Source of the DNA: Microscilla marina ATCC 23134
GTDB taxonomy: Bacteria > Bacteroidota > Bacteroidia > Cytophagales > Microscillaceae
DNA length: 64,000 bases
Direction: 5' to 3'
Assembly: GCF_000169175.1 (NCBI RefSeq)
Contig: NZ_AAWS01000002.1
Location: 1-64,000 of the forward strand
Shown here: positions 33,074 through 41,413 of the stretch, one piece after another
Layout of the letters: each line of letters begins with the position of its first letter
How positions within the stretch are numbered: the stretch's first letter is position 1
Notes under the pieces: generated by a model
Database searches by the model: none
What the model was told of the DNA's origin: nothing
Seen by the model: the letters and a program-made list of their open reading frames with translations, nothing else
Made by a program: the position numbers and the translations under genes

Positions 33074-34006
33074 ATGAAAAAGATAAGCATTGGACTGTTA
33101 ACCATTGGGTTTTTGGTCATGAGTGTTAATACTCAGGCTCAAAAAATCGGGAAAATTAAAAGCAATGCTAAAAGTAGCAGCAATCATCGTAAAAGTGAAC
33201 GGCGGTCATCGGGCAGTGGCGGTTCGGGTAGCTCAGGTTTGAGCAGTGGGTTTAACGGCGAAGTCTGCTTTGATATTTTTACAGGTTGCTTAGATATTTT
33301 GAGTACTGTCAGCTCAAACGACCACCAAAACACCTCTACACCAGCGTATGCGCCTACCTCTACCCCAATCCCTGCTAACAAAACAGAAGAAAAACCGGAG
33401 GTGGTTGCTCCGCCCCCAACAGTGGTACAAAAAAACCAAGCTACCCCAGTGTTACCCAAAAAGATAAAGGCAGTGCAACGCGCCTACTTTCAGGTAAAGG
33501 CAAGTTATGGTTTTTTGCCTAATAACTATGAGATATTTCGCCCCGGAGTAAGGGCACGCTTTGGTAAAAAACACGGGTTTGGGATGGCTTTTGACTATAG
33601 GTACAACTTCTTGCGAGAAAAGGTGCTGGGCGATTATACTTCTTACTTTACCCATGATATTCAAATTTTGCAGTTTGCTCCCGAAACCAATGGCGATGTA
33701 GAAATACGTGTAGGGGGAGGCTTTATGATAGATGAATTTAAAGAATTTTATCCCGAAATATTGGTAGGCTTCAGTGCGTTTGCCAATAATATGCAATGGA
33801 AATTTGGCTCTGAGCTACGTTTTGCTCCTAATACCACCAGTGGTGGACAAGCTCCGGCACGTATAGAATGGGGGACAAATGTACAGTATGCCCTGGTCAA
33901 TCAACCTGAGTTTAAACTATATGGTGGCATACGCTCAAAGGTAGCCAGTTATTTTGGCGAAAACATCTGGAGCATTGGCGTTGGGATAAACATGCGAATA
34001 TATTAG
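33074..34006 (+). CDS. Exported beta-barrel-like outer membrane protein candidate
   Basis: 310 residues. A signal peptide (residues 1-22, NTQAQ) is followed by a Lys/Ser/Gly-rich low-complexity segment (about 25-60). Next come a short hydrophobic piece with two Cys (CFDIFTGC) and a Thr/Pro/Val-rich linker (about 90-135). From 145 on there are alternating beta strands with aromatic girdle residues, ending VGINMRIY. A terminal aromatic residue and many amphipathic strands suggest a small outer-membrane barrel of 8 to 10 strands. No named family is recognised. The Ser/Gly and Pro/Thr linkers resemble surface or periplasmic spacer segments. Confidence 0.7.
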   Translation: MKKISIGLLTIGFLVMSVNTQAQKIGKIKSNAKSSSNHRKSERRSSGSGGSGSSGLSSGFNGEVCFDIFTGCLDILSTVSSNDHQNTSTPAYAPTSTPIPANKTEEKPEVVAPPPTVVQKNQATPVLPKKIKAVQRAYFQVKASYGFLPNNYEIFRPGVRARFGKKHGFGMAFDYRYNFLREKVLGDYTSYFTHDIQILQFAPETNGDVEIRVGGGFMIDEFKEFYPEILVGFSAFANNMQWKFGSELRFAPNTTSGGQAPARIEWGTNVQYALVNQPEFKLYGGIRSKVASYFGENIWSIGVGINMRIY

Positions 34007-34171
34007 TGCCTTGAACATTCACGGTGGGGAGCATTAAACAGCCGTTTCAACAACGCAGTGCAAGTAATGTAGCACCTTCATAATATATGAGTGTCTGTTA
34101 CTTGTGTGAATAATGAACAATTTTTACCTTGCAGCTGTTTACTACTCACAAATTCTCACCATACAACTTAC

Positions 34172-35410
34172 ATGTCTACTACACGCGTTGTTGTTTTTCT
34201 GGTATTTTACATACTGATAGAAATATACATTTTTTCGGGATTAAACCTTACTTTTAAAAACCCGCTGGGGCAAAAAATTCTTATAGGTATTTATTTCTGC
34301 TCGTTACTGGTCACATTAATTGGTATTATCACCATCTTTACTTCGTTCCCTAATGGCTACAGCAAAGTAAGCTGGACACAAAACCTGATACTGGGACTAT
34401 TATTTAGTTTCTTTATTACCAAGGTGGTATACGCCGTATTTTTGTTGATGGTAGACTCCGAAAGTGTAGTGACCTATGTCATCCGACGGTTTTCTTCAAG
34501 CGACGTGGTTCCTTCTCTGCAAAGACGTAGAACCCTTAAACAAATAGGAGTATTGGTAGCCATGGTGCCACTCACTAGTTTTTTGTATGGGGTGTTCAAG
34601 GGGCGCTACAGTTATCGTTTGCACAAAGTATCTTTGAGTTTTCCTGACTTACCTGCGGCTTTTGATGGTTTTAAGATTGTACAAATATCTGATGTACACT
34701 CTGGCAGCTTTGACGATACAGCTGCTGTAAAACGGGGCATCGAAAAAATTCAACAGCAACAAGCCGACCTCATTTTGTTTACCGGCGATATGATCAATAA
34801 CCTGGCAGAGGAGATAGAGCCTTATATAGGTTTGTTTCGATCATTGAGTGCTCCTTTTGGCAAATATGCAGTATTGGGTAATCATGACTATGGCGAATAT
34901 ATAAGCTGGGAATCGGAAGAAGCCAAAAAGCAAAACCTTGTCAAGTTAGCCCGACACCACCAGGCTATGGGATTTGAGCTCTTAAATAATGCGCAAGTAC
35001 CGATCAAAAAATCCAATGAGCAAATTAAACTGGTAGGGGTAGAAAACTGGGGTGAAAAACCTTTCCCGCAAAAGGGCGATTTGAACAAAGCATTTGCCCA
35101 AAGTCAACCCAATGACTTTTCTATATTAATGTCGCACGACCCCAGCCACTGGGACCTAAAGGTGCTTGATTTTCCTCAAAAAGTACACCTGACTCTTAGT
35201 GGGCACACCCACGGAATGCAAATGGGTGTAGAGATTCCAGGGTTTAAGTGGAGCCCGGTAAAGTACCGCTATGACAAATGGGCGGGACTTTATAAAAAAG
35301 CAGAACAATATTTATATGTAAACCGGGGATTTGGCTTTATTGGGTTTCCGGGCAGGGTAGGCATTTGGCCAGAAATTACACTCATAGAACTCAAAAAAGA
35401 AAAAAGCTAA
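34172..35410 (+). CDS. Membrane-anchored metallophosphoesterase (YkuE/YaeI-like)
   Basis: I start at ATG 34172 (MSTTRVVVFLVFYILIEIYI), where a membrane helix begins; the frame extends upstream to 34091, but that part is not protein-like. The product has about 412 residues. Three or four membrane helices fill the first 140 residues. A calcineurin-like phosphoesterase domain follows, with the full metal set: ISDVHSGS, FTGDMINN, LGNHDYGEY, LMSHDPSHWD and LSGHTHGMQMG. The catalytic domain follows the helices and probably faces outward. Homologues (YkuE, YaeI, Bacteroidota paralogues) hydrolyse phospholipid-type substrates such as UDP-diacylglucosamine, but the substrate here is unknown. Single gene. 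Confidence 0.9.
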   Translation: MSTTRVVVFLVFYILIEIYIFSGLNLTFKNPLGQKILIGIYFCSLLVTLIGIITIFTSFPNGYSKVSWTQNLILGLLFSFFITKVVYAVFLLMVDSESVVTYVIRRFSSSDVVPSLQRRRTLKQIGVLVAMVPLTSFLYGVFKGRYSYRLHKVSLSFPDLPAAFDGFKIVQISDVHSGSFDDTAAVKRGIEKIQQQQADLILFTGDMINNLAEEIEPYIGLFRSLSAPFGKYAVLGNHDYGEYISWESEEAKKQNLVKLARHHQAMGFELLNNAQVPIKKSNEQIKLVGVENWGEKPFPQKGDLNKAFAQSQPNDFSILMSHDPSHWDLKVLDFPQKVHLTLSGHTHGMQMGVEIPGFKWSPVKYRYDKWAGLYKKAEQYLYVNRGFGFIGFPGRVGIWPEITLIELKKEKS

Positions 35411-35426
35411 GTGATTTTTTTGGTAT

Positions 35427-35455
35427 GGTAGTCATTCGCCCGTGGTCTGACTACC
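35427..35455. terminator. Weak hairpin between converging genes
   Basis: GGTAGTC and GACTACC form a 7-bp stem in the gap between the metallophosphoesterase and LRR genes, followed by AAGG. A family K word starts at about 35477. Termination function is uncertain. Confidence 0.4.
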
Positions 35456-35561
35456 AAGGCTGTTTCCTTAAGGATTGAGCATTAAAAAAACAGACATGTG
35501 AGCCATCTGCGACATACTAAAGCTAAAAACTTTGTGAAGGAAGTAGCATTGGTCTGTCTAC

Positions 35562-36818
35562 CTATCGAAACCTTATTGTTGCTCGAAAAGTAACCTGTCC
35601 CCGTTTACGCAAATACAACCACGAACGGGGTGCTTGCCAACGAGCGTTTTGCAATAGAGCCACACAAGCCTTGTCTACCTTGCGTGATACACCTTGTAAT
35701 ACACTTACTTGCTGTGCTTTTAGGTGATCATCTATGGTAAGGATGAGGGTCATTTCTTTATCTTGATGCCGTTTTCTCAACAGTTTTTTTGGTAATTGTG
35801 AGCTGATATAGTGGCTCAGGTCTACGGATTGGGAGTGGTACACCACCTGAGGCAAACGAGGCAAGTGATGATTGGTCAGACTGTCGGCCTTTATTTGGGG
35901 TTGCACCCAATAGTCCTTGCCAAACTTCTCAGCAATCTTTAGTGCCATCGTTTTACTATAGCTTTCTGTTGTAGCGTCTACCACACAACCTTCATGACTT
36001 ACCTTTATGCCTAATTTACGCAATTCTTTCATATATATATTGGTATGAGTCATGTCTGAAGGGAAACCATAAAAACGCAAGTGATATTTGCCTTGGCGAG
36101 CGTCACGCAATGCTTGTACTTTGCCTGCCGTATGCCCCCACAACAACATAGGAGGTGGCACCATGCGCGCTGGAACCTCTAAGTGTATCCTTGCCGGATC
36201 GTCTAACCCTAGCTTTTTACGCGCCCACTTTGTCCAGGGGTTGCGAGCTAAAAAAACACGCTTATTTTGCTGCAACCAAGCAATATCTGCAGGAACTTGC
36301 TTAAGTTGGTTGCCGTTTAGGTCAAGCCTTTTGAGCTGGGTAAGTTTCTTAAGTACTGTTGGAAATTCATTTAGTTGATTTTTACCTACGTTTAAATCGC
36401 GTAAGTTTTTTAAAGCGCTTATGTATGAAGGTAAACGAGTGAGCTTGTTTTGGTACAAATCCAGTTTTTGTAACTGGGTAAGCTGCCCCAATTCTTTGGG
36501 CAAACTGGTGATTTCATTAAAAGCCAATATTAATGTTTGAAGCTTTTTGAGTTGGGCAATCCCTTTGGGCAGTGCTTTTAACCTACAATTAGTAAGCACC
36601 AGTTTTTCGAGGTTTTGGAACTGAAAAATTTCCACAGGTATCTTCTGGATACGCTGGCTTGTCAGGTCCAGTATCTTTACTTTTTCGGGTGTTTCAAGGG
36701 CAAGTTCTATGTGGTAAAAAACCTGGGGCTTTTTTTGAGCATTCCCTGCTGCAACGCTTGCCAGCATCAAACAAGTGAGTAAAGTTATTTTTTTGATAGA
36801 GGGTATCATCACAATCAT
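35562..36818 (-). CDS. Periplasmic LRR protein with TonB-like C-terminal domain
   Basis: 418 residues with a signal peptide (to about residue 27, AAGNAQ); the start may instead be the Met three residues in. Leucine-rich repeats of the 23-residue bacterial type occupy about 45-195 (LEKLVLTNCRLKALPKGIAQ, LQTLILAFNEITSLPKELGQ and similar). The region 230-330 looks like a SPOR-like or permuted domain (YHLRFYGFPSDM, AEKFGKDYWVQP). The last 80 residues (LTIDDHLKAQQVSVLQGVSR, ACVALLQNARWQAP) match a TonB C-terminal domain pattern, without the N-terminal membrane anchor of TonB. It may bind envelope proteins through the LRR and dock on outer-membrane receptors. Function unproven. Confidence 0.75.
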   Translation of the reverse strand: MIVMIPSIKKITLLTCLMLASVAAGNAQKKPQVFYHIELALETPEKVKILDLTSQRIQKIPVEIFQFQNLEKLVLTNCRLKALPKGIAQLKKLQTLILAFNEITSLPKELGQLTQLQKLDLYQNKLTRLPSYISALKNLRDLNVGKNQLNEFPTVLKKLTQLKRLDLNGNQLKQVPADIAWLQQNKRVFLARNPWTKWARKKLGLDDPARIHLEVPARMVPPPMLLWGHTAGKVQALRDARQGKYHLRFYGFPSDMTHTNIYMKELRKLGIKVSHEGCVVDATTESYSKTMALKIAEKFGKDYWVQPQIKADSLTNHHLPRLPQVVYHSQSVDLSHYISSQLPKKLLRKRHQDKEMTLILTIDDHLKAQQVSVLQGVSRKVDKACVALLQNARWQAPRSWLYLRKRGQVTFRATIRFR

Positions 36819-37050
36819 TTTTCACAAAGTTAACGATTCAATGTCTAAACTTTATCCAATAATTCATCAATGGTTGTTTTGGGTTTATGAATCACACTTT
36901 TTTGGGTAAATTTGGTCATGCTTTTAAGCAACGCTCTCTGTGTTTGCCCTCGGTTTACGGAGTGGTCACTTTATGGCAGCACAATTTTTTTAAATGATGC
37001 ACGGGTTCATTTTTTTGAATCTTGGCATTAAATCTAAATTTTATTGTTTA

Positions 37051-37210
37051 AGTGATCTTTCATAAATAATTTGAGCCATTAAAGTGTATCTATTGCCCTC
37101 ATTCTTCTCAAAAAAAAAGCCTCATAGCTTTGGCTATGCACCGTTTTTTTGAATCGTCTGAGAACAATATATTTTCTTAAATTGGCACATCTTATTTTTT
37201 CCAGATCACT
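37051..37210 (+). mobile_element. MITE-like family A element, copy 3
   Basis: 160 bp, AGTGATCT to AGATCACT, same orientation as the 23.6 kb copy, with a one-base length difference in the A-tract. It ends 92 bases before the ROCO gene. Two small hairpins follow it, at 37215-37228 (GTTGT/ACAAC) and 37229-37241 (CCCAA/TTGGG). Confidence 0.87.
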
Positions 37211-37302
37211 AAAGTTGTCTCGACAACCTCCCAAAAGTTGGGATAACTTTTTTGTTTATACATACTAATCCACCCCGAAGAGGTGACAAACGAAAACAAG
37301 AT

Positions 37303-40300
37303 ATGAATGACCTGGCAAAGCAGTTAATCGAGAAAAACTTACAAACGAAAGACCCTTACCTCGACTTGGGTAATTGTGGCTTGACCAACCACTCGCCCTG
37401 CCTTGACTTATTGGCAGAATGCACGCATTTAGAAACCTTGATTTTTTCGGAGATTTGGCACGAATGGAATCCTGGCGCCTTAGACTATTTTGAGGCCACC
37501 AGTACCAATAAAGGCAGACAAAATAAGTTCAGGGGTATTCCTGTGAATTTGCCTACATCGCTTAACAAATTGGTATTGCGTGAAAATAGTATTGATCGAA
37601 TTGAAAATATAGCTCACCTGACCAACTTACAGTACCTTGATTTGGAAGAAAACGATATTGAGGTTATAGAGAATCTTGATCATTTGGCCAGGCTGGAGTA
37701 CCTTAACCTGAGGGGAAATGCCATTGAAAAGATTGGGAATTTGAATGCACTCACCCAATTGGTGCACCTTGAGTTGAGCAGCAATAGCCTTGAGAGGGTT
37801 GAAAACCTGAACCATCTCAAACACTTACAAAACCTTGACTTGAGAGAAAATAATATCAAAAAGATTGAAAACCTGGCGGGTTTGACAGCATTGACTCGGC
37901 TTGACCTGGGGTATAATGGGTTTGGAAAGATTGAAGGCCTACACAACTTGCCCCGGTTGAAACAACTTGAGCTGGAAGAAAATGACATCAAAAAGATTGA
38001 AAACCTCCACCACTTGCCTCAGCTCAAGAGCCTCAATTTGCGCTTTAACAGCTTTGAAAAGTTGGAAAACTTGGACGCATTGACTGAACTCACTGAACTA
38101 TCGTTGGGCTACAATGGCATAAGTAAGATTGAGGGCTTGGAAAAATTGACCAAGCTAAAAATGCTGGGTTTGATGTTTAATAGGGTAACAAAGCTTGAAA
38201 ACTTAGATACTCTCACCGAACTGGAGAAGCTTTGGATGAACCATACGGGCATTAAAAAAATTGAAAATTTAGATAAACTTACAAAGCTTACTCATTTGTC
38301 GTTGATGTGTAGCAAGGTGACAAAGATTGAAAATTTGGAGGCATTGACTCAGTTGACTTCACTGAGTTTACATGCAACTAAAATCAGTAAAATTGAAAAC
38401 CTGGAGGCATTGACCAATTTGACCAAGCTGCGGGTGGATGGCAATAAGGTGGCAAAGATTGAAAACCTGGACAATCTTACTCAGCTTGATGATTTGATGT
38501 TGGGGGGCAACCCCATTAGCAAAATTGAGAATTTAGGTCATTTGATTAAGCTGCGGAAGTTGGATTTGGGCGGGTTGGCTATTACTAAAATTGAAAATCT
38601 GGAGGGCTTAAGAACTTTAGAACAATTAGATTTAGGTGGTTCACAGATTGAGACGATAGAAAATCTAGAGGGGCTCACTGGCTTGCAAAAACTGGAATTA
38701 AGAGCGACTAAAGTCAGTAAAATTGAAAACTTAAATCATCTGCCAGCCTTGACTGAGTTGGATTTGAGTGAGACAGCCATTACAAAAATTGAGGGGTTGA
38801 CTGGGTTGGAGGGGCTTAAGGAACTAAGCTTAAGTAAGAATAAAATTACTAAAATTGAAAACTTGGCAGGTTTGTCCAAGCTTGAGAAACTGAGCCTTTG
38901 CGCAAGCAACCTCAGTAAAATTGAAAACTTGACTGGTTTGCCCAAATTAAGGGAGCTTTGCCTGGAAAAGAATGCCATTGAGTGCCTCGAAAACCTGAGG
39001 GGCTTGCCTGCGCTCAAGGAGCTTGACCTGAATAACAATCAAATTACTCATATACAACCCAACGCGTTGCCTACCCAATTGGCTGAGTTGAACCTTAGTC
39101 AAAACCAATTGATAAAAGTGGAGCACCTGGCAGGAGTAACTGGGCTCACTGAGCTTGATTTGAGTGAAAATAATATTAGTAAAATTGAGAATTTCGAAGA
39201 TTTGCCTGCTTTGGAAACGCTTGATTTGAGTTACAACAAAATCACACGGCTTGAAAATTTAACTGCTTTGCCCAACCTCAGGGAGGTAAATATATACCAA
39301 AATCAAATTACTGAGATAGCCACTGATGCAGTTACCAGGCAACTGCAAGAACTTGACTTGGAACAAAATCAAATAAGCACTATTGAAATCTTAGTTAATT
39401 TTACAGGTTTGAGCCAGGTTGATGTAGGGAACAATCAAATCAAATGGTTTCCGATTGAGCTACTTGATTTGCCGTGTTTGACATCGTTGCGGTTAAAGAA
39501 TAACCCTTGGCAAAATATACCTGTAGCCATTACAGAGGGCTACCATGCATTGCAAAATATTAGGCGTTATTGGCAAGACCTTGAGCAGGGTAAAAGCCTG
39601 ATTTATCAGGCAAAACTCTTGCTGGTGGGCAATGGACGCGTGGGCAAAACCAGTTTGGTGCGGCGCTGGCTCGACAATGCTTTTGACCCTGACCAAAGCT
39701 CTACCCATGCCATTCAACTACGACAACACATATTACCCCAGGTTGCCCAAGACGAGGCGTTAGAACATGTACAACTCAATGTATGGGATTTTGGTGGGCA
39801 AGATATTTACCATACTACCCACCGCTTGTTTATGCAAACTCAAGCCGTGTTTTTGCTCGCTTGGGATGCAGCGACTCAAGCTACACCCGAACAAACCGAA
39901 AAGTTGGGCGATGGCAGCGAGGTGATTTATAAAAATTATCCGTTGTTGTATTGGCTCGATTATGCCTATATTTTGGGCAAGCAAAGCCCGGTGTTGGTGG
40001 TGCAAACCAAGTGCGACCGTGACGGGGTGCAGGCGCCGCCTCAACTCACAGATGACTTAAAAACACATTATCAAGTACAACAATGCCTGGCGGTAGATGC
40101 AGCAGTAGATGATGCTGCCAAGAATGGATTTAAGGAGCTAAATATTGCGTTACAAAATGTGTTGGCGCAAGGCATCCAGCGTACTTGTACCGATTTGCCC
40201 GAAAGCTGGTGGCATACTCAACAAGCCCTGGAAAAGCTACAAAAAGAAGGAAAACAAATGCTGAGCATAGTAGGTTTTGAATCACTTTGTGCTGAGCATC

Positions 40301-41151
40301 AGGTGCCTAAGGCGTCTTACAAAGTTTTGCAAAGTTATTTTCATAATTCAGGCGTGTTTTTTTATCGCCCTGGTTTGTTCAACGACCAGATTATACTGAA
40401 TCAACAATGGGCTATAGATGCAGTGTACACCTTGTTTGATCGAACGGGCATGTTTATGCAACACCGAGGCAATGGTTTTTTTACGGGGGCAGACCTGGGG
40501 TTGGTTTGGCAGGATAAGCCCAAGGCAGAACAAGAATTGTTGTTGTCGTTTATGGAGGCTTGCGAGCTATGCATAGACCTCAACCGCCCCCGAAATAAAA
40601 AGGCTCCTCGTTACATTGCCCCCTTGTTCAAAAGAGAATACCTAGCACCTCAGTTGTTGCCCAACACTACTCCAGCAGAGCAAGGCGCCTTGTTTCCAGC
40701 GGGAGCCACTGGTGTGTATCTTAAGTTTTGTCATCCGGTGTTGCATGCTGCTGTAATGCACCGTTTTATTTTACGTACCCACCACTTTGCTTCTCGTGAC
40801 AATATCCAGCAACAAGCAATTTTGCTGGAGGTAGCAGGCACTCAGGCATTGGTGGAGGCTTTTCCAGATAAGAATGAATTAACCATACGACTGAACAAGG
40901 AAAACAGCACATTGCTTAGTCAAATTCGCAATGAGTTGAGCGAAATACAGGAAGGCATAAGTGGCATTGGGGAGTGGGCAAGTATAGATGGGCAAGGGTA
41001 TGTGGCAATGGAGGAGTTATGGCAAAACCAACATTCGCCTCAAGTAATGGGCGACAATGGGCAAGCCTATGCCGTGACCGCGTTTGAGGTTTTTTTTGGC
41101 TTAGATAAAGTGGCTTTTTTGGGAGAAGATGCTCCTCCTCAAAAACTTTAG
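37303..41151 (+). CDS. ROCO-type LRR GTPase with about 30 SDS22-like repeats
   Basis: I start at ATG 37303 (MNDLAKQLIEKNLQ), where the fold begins; an in-frame Met at 37252 gives 17 unlikely extra residues. The product has 1282 residues. About 30 leucine-rich repeats, mostly exactly 22 residues of the SDS22 type (L-x2-L-x2-L-x-L-x2-N-x-I-x-K-I-E-N-L), fill about 90-740. A Roc GTPase domain follows with G1 GNGRVGKTS (776-784), G3 WDFGGQDIYH (828-837) and G4 TKCD (902-905). The rest is a COR region (for example FHNSGVFFYRPGLFNDQIIL) and a C-terminal extension. Bacterial ROCO proteins are relatives of LRRK2 and dimerise through COR in a nucleotide-dependent way. The cellular role is unknown. No signal peptide, so cytoplasmic. 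Single gene. Confidence 0.93.
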   Translation: MNDLAKQLIEKNLQTKDPYLDLGNCGLTNHSPCLDLLAECTHLETLIFSEIWHEWNPGALDYFEATSTNKGRQNKFRGIPVNLPTSLNKLVLRENSIDRIENIAHLTNLQYLDLEENDIEVIENLDHLARLEYLNLRGNAIEKIGNLNALTQLVHLELSSNSLERVENLNHLKHLQNLDLRENNIKKIENLAGLTALTRLDLGYNGFGKIEGLHNLPRLKQLELEENDIKKIENLHHLPQLKSLNLRFNSFEKLENLDALTELTELSLGYNGISKIEGLEKLTKLKMLGLMFNRVTKLENLDTLTELEKLWMNHTGIKKIENLDKLTKLTHLSLMCSKVTKIENLEALTQLTSLSLHATKISKIENLEALTNLTKLRVDGNKVAKIENLDNLTQLDDLMLGGNPISKIENLGHLIKLRKLDLGGLAITKIENLEGLRTLEQLDLGGSQIETIENLEGLTGLQKLELRATKVSKIENLNHLPALTELDLSETAITKIEGLTGLEGLKELSLSKNKITKIENLAGLSKLEKLSLCASNLSKIENLTGLPKLRELCLEKNAIECLENLRGLPALKELDLNNNQITHIQPNALPTQLAELNLSQNQLIKVEHLAGVTGLTELDLSENNISKIENFEDLPALETLDLSYNKITRLENLTALPNLREVNIYQNQITEIATDAVTRQLQELDLEQNQISTIEILVNFTGLSQVDVGNNQIKWFPIELLDLPCLTSLRLKNNPWQNIPVAITEGYHALQNIRRYWQDLEQGKSLIYQAKLLLVGNGRVGKTSLVRRWLDNAFDPDQSSTHAIQLRQHILPQVAQDEALEHVQLNVWDFGGQDIYHTTHRLFMQTQAVFLLAWDAATQATPEQTEKLGDGSEVIYKNYPLLYWLDYAYILGKQSPVLVVQTKCDRDGVQAPPQLTDDLKTHYQVQQCLAVDAAVDDAAKNGFKELNIALQNVLAQGIQRTCTDLPESWWHTQQALEKLQKEGKQMLSIVGFESLCAEHQVPKASYKVLQSYFHNSGVFFYRPGLFNDQIILNQQWAIDAVYTLFDRTGMFMQHRGNGFFTGADLGLVWQDKPKAEQELLLSFMEACELCIDLNRPRNKKAPRYIAPLFKREYLAPQLLPNTTPAEQGALFPAGATGVYLKFCHPVLHAAVMHRFILRTHHFASRDNIQQQAILLEVAGTQALVEAFPDKNELTIRLNKENSTLLSQIRNELSEIQEGISGIGEWASIDGQGYVAMEELWQNQHSPQVMGDNGQAYAVTAFEVFFGLDKVAFLGEDAPPQKL

Positions 41152-41365
41152 GGAACAACCCTCAAATAAAGTAGGTGTTTTCAGTGAAAGGTGTTGGTTT
41201 GAGGCGAGGCAAATTTTGCGAGCGTAGCCGCGTCCCGCAACCTCGCCCAATATTCCCCAAATGTTGTCGTGGTCAAGACGCATCAGGGCGAAACATCTTC
41301 TCTCAAATGCGTATACTACTTGTTGGTTACTCCCTTAAGCAATGTGCTCAAAATAAGTCTTTAAA

Positions 41366-41408
41366 AACCGCAGAGTTTGGGTTTCGTTCTGCGGTTAGGT
41401 AAATTTTT
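41366..41408. terminator. Terminator between ROCO and GT-MORN genes
   Basis: AACCGCAGA (41366-41374) pairs perfectly with TCTGCGGTT (41388-41396), followed by AGGTAAATTTTTT. It lies between converging genes and can serve both, though it is over 200 bases from the ROCO stop. Confidence 0.65.
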
Positions 41409-41413
41409 TAGTT

